DNA of 5,974 bases from CAIPAT01 sp037144075 (GTDB lineage: Bacteria > Verrucomicrobiota > Lentisphaeria > Victivallales > Victivallaceae), in NCBI GenBank assembly GCA_037144075.1, contig JBAWXM010000326.1, positions 1-5,974 on the forward strand. Direction: 5' to 3'. A model generated the notes under the pieces. That model had not been told where the DNA came from, did not search any database, and worked only from the letters and a program-made list of their open reading frames with translations. Position numbers and translations under genes: made by a program. Shown here in pieces: positions 1-3,304 of the stretch; positions within the stretch are counted from its first letter, which is position 1; each line of letters begins with the position of its first letter.

Positions 1-22
1 TTAGCTAAAAATTGTAACTTTG

Positions 23-50
23 TTGAATTTTTTTAATGGCGGAATATGTT
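23..50 (+). promoter_or_regulatory. weak candidate sigma70-type promoter for the DUF3592 gene
   Basis: TTGAAT (23-28) is followed after 16 bases by TATGTT (45-50), a passable -35/-10 pair in AT-rich DNA upstream of the gene that starts at 123. Both hexamers deviate from consensus and AT-rich DNA yields such pairs by chance. An imperfect dyad lies just downstream: ATGAA (51-55) and GTGAA (61-65) face TTCAC (79-83) and TTCAT (84-88). The window starts only 122 bases before the gene, so a promoter further upstream cannot be excluded. Confidence 0.2.
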
Positions 51-122
51 ATGAATAGTTGTGAACGGGGGATAGTTATTCACTTCATGTAACCAACGAA
101 TTGGAATGTCTTAAGGTGAATA

Positions 123-1034
123 ATGACACTTGCATCTGTAAGCAAATTAGCAAAATGGATAATGATTTTGTCTTTAATCCCAGTGCTGCTCGGAGCCTTT
201 CTTGTTATTCGTACTCATTTTTCTCTTTTGCATGCTGTCGCTGTTACTGGAACAATCATAGAACTGGTTGAGGAAAGGGCTAATAATAACGGTAATTTTG
301 AAATTTATTATAGACCTGTTTTATCATTTAAAGATACGAAAGGCGAAACTCACAAGACACGTTCCGCAAGTTACTTTTTATCCAATCGGGTAAAGATTGG
401 AGATAAATGCGATTTTCTGTATGATCCGGAAAATTTTTCAACAGTGGAGGATCAGACGTTTCCTGGCATCTTTCTAATTGGATTTGGATTTTTGCATTTT
501 CTATTTTTTTTAATAGTAATGTTGATAACAAGGAAAATGCTGAAATCTACTGGCAATAGCAATGTTCTTCAAACAAATATGACAGCTATGCCAACTAATA
601 CTAAAAGCTGGAACCGGCTTTCAAAAATAATGATGACAATCTCTGGTATTGCAATGTTTTTTGCCGTTGTTTTAACTGTTCACACAATCATTTTTCTTCT
701 GTATGCAGTACCTGCGATTGGAACAATTGTAGCAGTTGAACAGAAAGAAGACATGGATAGCAGAATAATTAGTTATATTCCGGTTTTTACTTTTCAAGAT
801 GCAAAAGGCGTTACGTACAAGGTCAGTTCCCCGACTGAAACGACTTTTACTCCTGTAGTTGGAGAGAAAATAGATATTCTTTACAATCCTATGAATCCCA
901 ATCATGCGAGAGAAAATGGATTCTTCGGTCTGTGGGGGCAGGCAATCAATTATGTAATTGGTGCATTTATTTTTTGGCTTGCTGCATTTATAATAAAGCG
1001 AAGAATAGAATCGAAAACAAAGACGCTCCGGTAA
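123..1034 (+). CDS. tandem DUF3592-domain integral membrane protein
   Basis: This 303-residue protein contains two copies of one module. Each copy has a hydrophobic helix, an extracytoplasmic-looking beta-rich segment and another hydrophobic helix. Likely membrane segments are near residues 11-29, 113-136, 166-193 and 272-291. The two soluble parts (about 39-108 and 195-262) align by eye: both open with GTI, continue with a YxPV(L/F)(S/T)F(K/Q)D(T/A)KG stretch, and close with VG(E/D)K-type and D(F/I)LY(D/N)P motifs. This layout matches the DUF3592 family, whose function is unknown; the usual form is one copy, so this looks like an internal duplication and fusion. The start is supported by AAGGTGA (113-119) just before the ATG. 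The gene is AT-rich and converges on the next gene with 17 bases between the stops. Family assignment is from pattern recognition; no enzymatic residues are visible. Confidence 0.85.
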   Translation: MTLASVSKLAKWIMILSLIPVLLGAFLVIRTHFSLLHAVAVTGTIIELVEERANNNGNFEIYYRPVLSFKDTKGETHKTRSASYFLSNRVKIGDKCDFLYDPENFSTVEDQTFPGIFLIGFGFLHFLFFLIVMLITRKMLKSTGNSNVLQTNMTAMPTNTKSWNRLSKIMMTISGIAMFFAVVLTVHTIIFLLYAVPAIGTIVAVEQKEDMDSRIISYIPVFTFQDAKGVTYKVSSPTETTFTPVVGEKIDILYNPMNPNHARENGFFGLWGQAINYVIGAFIFWLAAFIIKRRIESKTKTLR

Positions 1035-1051
1035 TGAGTGATTGACGAGTA

Positions 1052-1375
1052 TTATCTGGCATTTTGCTTTTTGCGCGCATCATAGATTTTCAGTATTTTG
1101 AGTATGAGGCAGCTGCACAGGAGATATATGACAGTCTGGCAGAGCAGGAACAGAAAGCAGAACAAGCGAAAATTATGATATTTTAAATCAAATATGCCAA
1201 GTATTTTACAAATATTGATTGTAAACGAACATGAAATATATGCAATAAAATTCAATTGTTGAGCAAGATCTTTCCAGCAGGATGCTTCTTTATATTCAAG
1301 CAGAAATAAAATAGCGGAAAAAAGTCCCCACACCGTAAGCGCGGATATAAAAACAAGTTTATTCCGTTTCTTCAT
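1052..1375 (-). CDS. small cysteine-rich membrane protein of unknown function
   Basis: I do not recognise this 107-residue protein. It starts MKKRNK, then has a hydrophobic stretch at about 8-26, a short polar part (about 27-40), hydrophobic stretches at about 41-61 and 71-95, and a basic tail (KIYDARKKQNAR). Three membrane segments with a cytoplasmic N-terminus fit the positive-inside pattern. It holds seven cysteines (33, 49, 56, 73, 79, 87, 89), mostly in or next to the helices and with no clear metal-binding pattern. AGGA on the minus strand (plus 1385-1388), nine bases before the ATG, is a reasonable ribosome binding site. It lies 55 bases downstream of the ATPase gene on the same strand, so co-transcription is possible, although the gap looks like repeat DNA. 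The hydrophobic-helix pattern and ribosome binding site favour a real gene; homologues are needed to settle it. Confidence 0.6.
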   Translation of the reverse strand: MKKRNKLVFISALTVWGLFSAILFLLEYKEASCWKDLAQQLNFIAYISCSFTINICKILGIFDLKYHNFRLFCFLFLLCQTVIYLLCSCLILKILKIYDARKKQNAR

Positions 1376-1385
1376 GATTAATCAT
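1374..1385. repeat. 12-bp perfect palindrome over the start of the small membrane gene
   Basis: ATGATTAATCAT is its own reverse complement. It overlaps two bases of the start codon (1373-1375) and fills the space back to the ribosome binding site of the minus-strand gene. It could bind a dimeric regulator or fold weakly in the mRNA. It is short and AT-rich, so chance is a fair explanation. Confidence 0.35.
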
Positions 1386-1424
1386 CCTGTATATCCTGCC
1401 TATCCCGGTTAAATGGTTTTCGTG
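1384..1424. repeat. dispersed-repeat-like intergenic DNA (ATCCTG and TTTTCGTG motifs)
   Basis: The 55-base gap between the ATPase stop and the small membrane gene contains ATCCTG twice, nine bases apart (1384-1389 and 1393-1398), followed by a related CTATCCC. It also has TTTTCGTG (1417-1424), the same octamer found twice at 3124-3140. ATCCTG-type and TTTTCGTG-type strings are, from memory, common intergenic repeat dust in several environmental bacterial phyla. The sequence directly shows only the short repeats; membership of a genome-wide family is inference. Confidence 0.4.
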
Positions 1425-1430
1425 ATTGGT

Positions 1431-2591
1431 TTACGCGAAAATACTGGCGGTATTGGTAAAATTTACGAACTTGCTGCCGGAGACCTCCAGTGACAACTCC
1501 CCGGCATAAATGACCGCGCCGTTTCCGGCATCCGGCGCGATTTTTTTGAAGTACTCAAGCCTTTTAACAAAATCCTTATTGAATGTCATCGCCGATTTGA
1601 TTTCAACGGGAATGAGCCGGCGTCCATGTTTGAAAATCAGGTCAACCTCATGATCCTGGTTATCCCGGAAGAAAAATAAACCGGGATCACTGCCGGCATT
1701 CAGTCTGGCCTTCAACGCTTCGATCACCACCATATTTTCAAACAAATTGCCGCGCAGCGGATCGCGGGCAACCTGTTCCGCTTTCTCAATACCCAGCAGA
1801 TACGCAGCCAGACCGACTTCGATGAAGTAGATTTTGGGTGATTTGACAATCCGCTTGCCGAGATTTTCAAAATACGGCGGCAGCCGGAATATGATGAATG
1901 ACGCCTCCAGCACAGACAGCCACTCTTTGAGTGTGGTGCCGGACACTCCAACATCACCGGCCAGAGAATTTAAATTTACAATCTGCCCGATCCGCCCGGC
2001 CAGCAGCCGCATGAAATTTTCAAAAGCGATCAGGCTTTTTACGTTTATCATCTGCCGGACGTCGCGCTCGACGTAGGTCTGAAAATAGTTGCGGTAGAGT
2101 CTGGTCGGATCGACATTCTCCTGATAGATGCGCGGCATGAAGCCGCGATAGATAAGTTCATCGCGATCAAGTGCGGCGGCATTGCTGTTTTTCAGTTCTT
2201 CAATGGAAAGCGGCAGCAGACTGAGCAATCCGGCGCGCCCCGCCAGCGATTGGCTGACCGCTTCGCGCAGGCGGACCTGATGGCTGCCGGTTAAAATGTA
2301 TTGTCCGCGTTTTTTCGATTTGTCGGACCGCGCTTGAATATACGAAAGCAGTTCCGGAACCCGCTGGATTTCATCAATGATCACCGGCGCCGGATATTGC
2401 GCAAAAAAACCTTGCGGATCATCTGTTGCCAATTGACGCAGTTCCGGCATTTCCAGATTGGCATAGCGATAGCCGGGAAATTGCATTTGCGCCAGTGTGG
2501 TTTTTCCGGATTGCCGCGGCCCGGTGATGGTTACAACCGGATATTCCGCCGCCGTCTGTGCCAGTTCCTGTTGTATCTGCCTGGAAAACAT
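1431..2591 (-). CDS. AAA+ ATPase with C-terminal DUF4143 domain (COG1373 type)
   Basis: This 386-residue cytosolic protein is a predicted P-loop ATPase. The N-terminal AAA_14 domain has Walker A GPRQSGKT (24-31), Walker B VIIDEIQ (70-76) and a sensor-like ILTGSHQ (99-105), followed by the typical SLAGRAGLLSLLPLS segment (115-129). The DUF4143 part follows, with YRNYFQTYVERDVRQ (166-180), a winged-helix-like stretch (about 205-240) and GNLFENMVVIEAL (281-293). The C-terminus carries E285, D317 (in HEVDLIF) and E330-I-K332 (in IPVEIKSA), spaced like a PD-(D/E)XK nuclease fold. Length and domain order are normal for the family and all ATPase motifs are intact. The ATG is preceded by GAAGGA (plus 2598-2603) at six bases, and by a promoter overlapping a large palindrome. 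Family members are widespread, often stand-alone and functionally undefined; DNA binding or processing is inference. Confidence 0.93.
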   Translation of the reverse strand: MFSRQIQQELAQTAAEYPVVTITGPRQSGKTTLAQMQFPGYRYANLEMPELRQLATDDPQGFFAQYPAPVIIDEIQRVPELLSYIQARSDKSKKRGQYILTGSHQVRLREAVSQSLAGRAGLLSLLPLSIEELKNSNAAALDRDELIYRGFMPRIYQENVDPTRLYRNYFQTYVERDVRQMINVKSLIAFENFMRLLAGRIGQIVNLNSLAGDVGVSGTTLKEWLSVLEASFIIFRLPPYFENLGKRIVKSPKIYFIEVGLAAYLLGIEKAEQVARDPLRGNLFENMVVIEALKARLNAGSDPGLFFFRDNQDHEVDLIFKHGRRLIPVEIKSAMTFNKDFVKRLEYFKKIAPDAGNGAVIYAGELSLEVSGSKFVNFTNTASIFA

Positions 2592-2624
2592 AATATTTCC
2601 TTCTCTATCAGTTTAACTATTAAT

Positions 2625-2653
2625 AAGATAACAACTATTCATACATTTTTCAA
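2625..2653 (-). promoter_or_regulatory. sigma70-like promoter of the ATPase gene
   Basis: On the minus strand TTGAAA (plus 2648-2653) and TATCTT (plus 2625-2630) are separated by exactly 17 bases. The -35 matches the sigma70 consensus at five of six positions, the -10 at four of six. Transcription would start near 2617, giving a leader of about 25 bases with the GAAGGA site correctly placed before the ATG at 2591. The geometry is good but the region is AT-rich. Confidence 0.55.
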
Positions 2654-2675
2654 GTTGAACTTTAAAAATGTATGA
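2639..2675. promoter_or_regulatory. 37-bp near-perfect palindrome, candidate operator
   Basis: The outer arms TCATACATTTTT (2639-2650) and AAAAATGTATGA (2664-2675) are perfect 12-base complements. Inside them AAGTT (2652-2656) and AACTT (2658-2662) pair around a central G at 2657. Only the pair 2651/2663 (C/T) mismatches. The palindrome covers the predicted -35 box and part of the spacer of the ATPase promoter, the position expected for a repressor operator. The ATPase has a winged-helix-like segment and could be autoregulating, but the binding protein is unknown. As RNA it would be a long, AU-rich hairpin. Confidence 0.6.
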
Positions 2676-2774
2676 TTTTGTTAAATATTGAACGTAATTT
2701 GATTTTTTTGTTTCCCATGTACCCGCCGCTGGCGGCTAGTCGGGCGTGATCCAACGGTCCCGCAGCATAAAGAC

Positions 2775-2813
2775 GGTCTGCCGGGACGGCCGACCCCATA
2801 GCTATCAAGCTAA
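2775..2813 (+). repeat. structured repeat, copy A: GC hairpin plus 16-bp core
   Basis: A 21-base hairpin (2775-2795) pairs GGTC with GACC and GCCG with CGGC around a three-base loop and one mismatch (2779/2791). Two bases later begins the core ATAGCTATCAAGCTAA (2798-2813). The exact reverse complement of the core occurs at 2997-3012, also beside a GC hairpin, so this is one member of an inverted pair. Confidence 0.6.
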
Positions 2814-2944
2814 GCCGATATGAGCTCATTTCAACACCCAATACCAACCGGTGAAGGACTGGATCAAACCTTGGAACACGGTTGTAACGGAGCACAACCC
2901 TCCAGTAATACCAGTTCCTGTCTTATGGCTCCAGGCTGTTCCCC

Positions 2945-2982
2945 TTGGATATTGGATATTCCGTGTTGGATATTGGATATTC
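2945..2982. repeat. tandem 21-bp repeat with nested 7-bp unit
   Basis: TTGGATATTGGATATTC occurs at 2945-2961 and again, without change, at 2966-2982, a period of 21 bases. Each copy is itself a doubled TTGGATA followed by TTC. Because 21 is a multiple of three, the region gives open frames with repeated LDIGYSV- or WILDI-like peptides, which should not be taken as genes. TTGGATATTGGATATTC-like strings are, from memory, recurrent intergenic repeats in some environmental genomes. Confidence 0.7.
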
Positions 2983-2996
2983 TGTTCAAAATTCCA

Positions 2997-3039
2997 TTAG
3001 CTTGATAGCTATGCGGCTGACCCTACCCGGGAATCCCGG
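2997..3039 (-). repeat. structured repeat, copy B: 16-bp core plus GC hairpin, inverted to copy A
   Basis: TTAGCTTGATAGCTAT (2997-3012) is the perfect reverse complement of the core at 2798-2813. Beyond it, in the matching relative position, lies a GC-rich hairpin, CCGGG (3027-3031) with CCCGG (3035-3039) around AAT. The hairpin sequences of A and B differ but both keep a GGxTGACC- or GGTCGGCC-like start after the core. Together A and B flank 183 bases and resemble a REP doublet or a small non-autonomous element. Confidence 0.6.
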
Positions 3040-3059
3040 TCTCTCCCGCTTCATGCTTT

Positions 3060-3098
3060 TCATCTGCGTTCATCCGCGTCCACCTGTGTCATCTGTGG
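3060..3098. repeat. degenerate 10-bp-period array (TCATCTGCGT type)
   Basis: Four units follow each other: CATCTGCGTT, CATCCGCGTC, CACCTGTGTC and ATCTGTGG, the first three in a strict 10-base register (3061, 3071, 3081) and the last one base short. Strings of this type are, from memory, widespread intergenic repeats in several phyla with large genomes; function unknown. Confidence 0.6.
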
Positions 3099-3112
3099 AT
3101 AAAAATTCCACC

Positions 3113-3140
3113 TTTGTCGTGAATTTTCGTGCTTTTCGTG
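3113..3140. repeat. TTTTCGTG direct repeats
   Basis: TTTTCGTG occurs at 3124-3131 and 3133-3140, a nine-base period, preceded by a related TTGTCGTG (3114-3121). The same octamer is at 1417-1424 on the other side of the ATPase gene. It probably belongs to the same class of dispersed intergenic repeat as the preceding array. Confidence 0.5.
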
Positions 3141-3304
3141 GTTAAAGCGAATTTAGCTGTTTCTTTTGGTTGCGGCTATGCCTCGCTAAGTCTTTTTGGT
3201 TTTTTTGTGGACAAAACTGTATTTCGCTGTTTTATCTGGCTCCGGATACTCGATTTTCCATGAATTGCTATTATGTTATCAATGATATAGAGAGGATAAT
3301 GTAC

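Larger units (their letters stand above)
2676..3304. other. intergenic repeat mosaic without a credible gene
   Basis: This stretch separates the divergently transcribed ATPase and solenoid genes. Open frames in it are short, lack ribosome binding sites or start inside repeats, and their translations look like low-complexity artefacts. It contains, in order, a GC-rich part with CGCC/GGCG dyads (about 2721-2735), hairpin plus core A (2775-2813), a palindrome ATGAGCTCAT (2820-2829), a small hairpin GGTTGT/ACAACC (2880-2885 and 2894-2899), a tandem 21-bp repeat (2945-2982), inverted core B plus hairpin (2997-3039), a 10-bp-period array (3060-3098) and TTTTCGTG repeats (3124-3140). From about 3141 to the ribosome binding site at 3291 I see no clear promoter, though one must lie here or further upstream. 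Confidence 0.65.

Noticed and set aside
1052..2591. Toxin-antitoxin or defence pair made of the ATPase and the small membrane protein
   Set aside because: The order, the 55-base repeat-containing gap and the lack of any recognisable toxin or antitoxin family give no positive support beyond adjacency.
1724..2675. Open frames overlapping the ATPase gene (1724-1957 minus, 1834-2076 plus, 2301-2675 plus)
   Set aside because: The ATPase frame has complete family motifs across this range, so the others are out-of-frame shadows.
2639..2675. Palindrome as a Rho-independent terminator
   Set aside because: The stem is AT-rich, it lies upstream of the ATPase gene and not after any gene, and on the plus strand there is no gene ending before it. 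An operator fits better.
2772..2800. Remnant of a c-di-GMP-I riboswitch
   Set aside because: The GCCGGG...GCCGA string faintly recalls the 3' half of that riboswitch, but the conserved 5' half with the GCAAAGC element is absent and the core pairs with an inverted copy 200 bases away, which suits a repeat.
2945..3140. CRISPR array
   Set aside because: The repeats are 7-21 bases with no unique spacers of regular size, and no cas gene is present.
2662..3145. Small open frames in the intergenic region (2662-2895 minus, 2820-3005 plus, 2945-3145 plus)
   Set aside because: They run through inverted and tandem repeats, lack plausible ribosome binding sites and encode repeat-derived peptides.
3170..3304. 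Solenoid protein starting at TTG 3170 or ATG 3260
   Set aside because: Neither has a good ribosome binding site, and the extra residues would put a Cys/Phe-rich stretch before an otherwise normal signal peptide. The 3170 start lies in repeat-like intergenic DNA.
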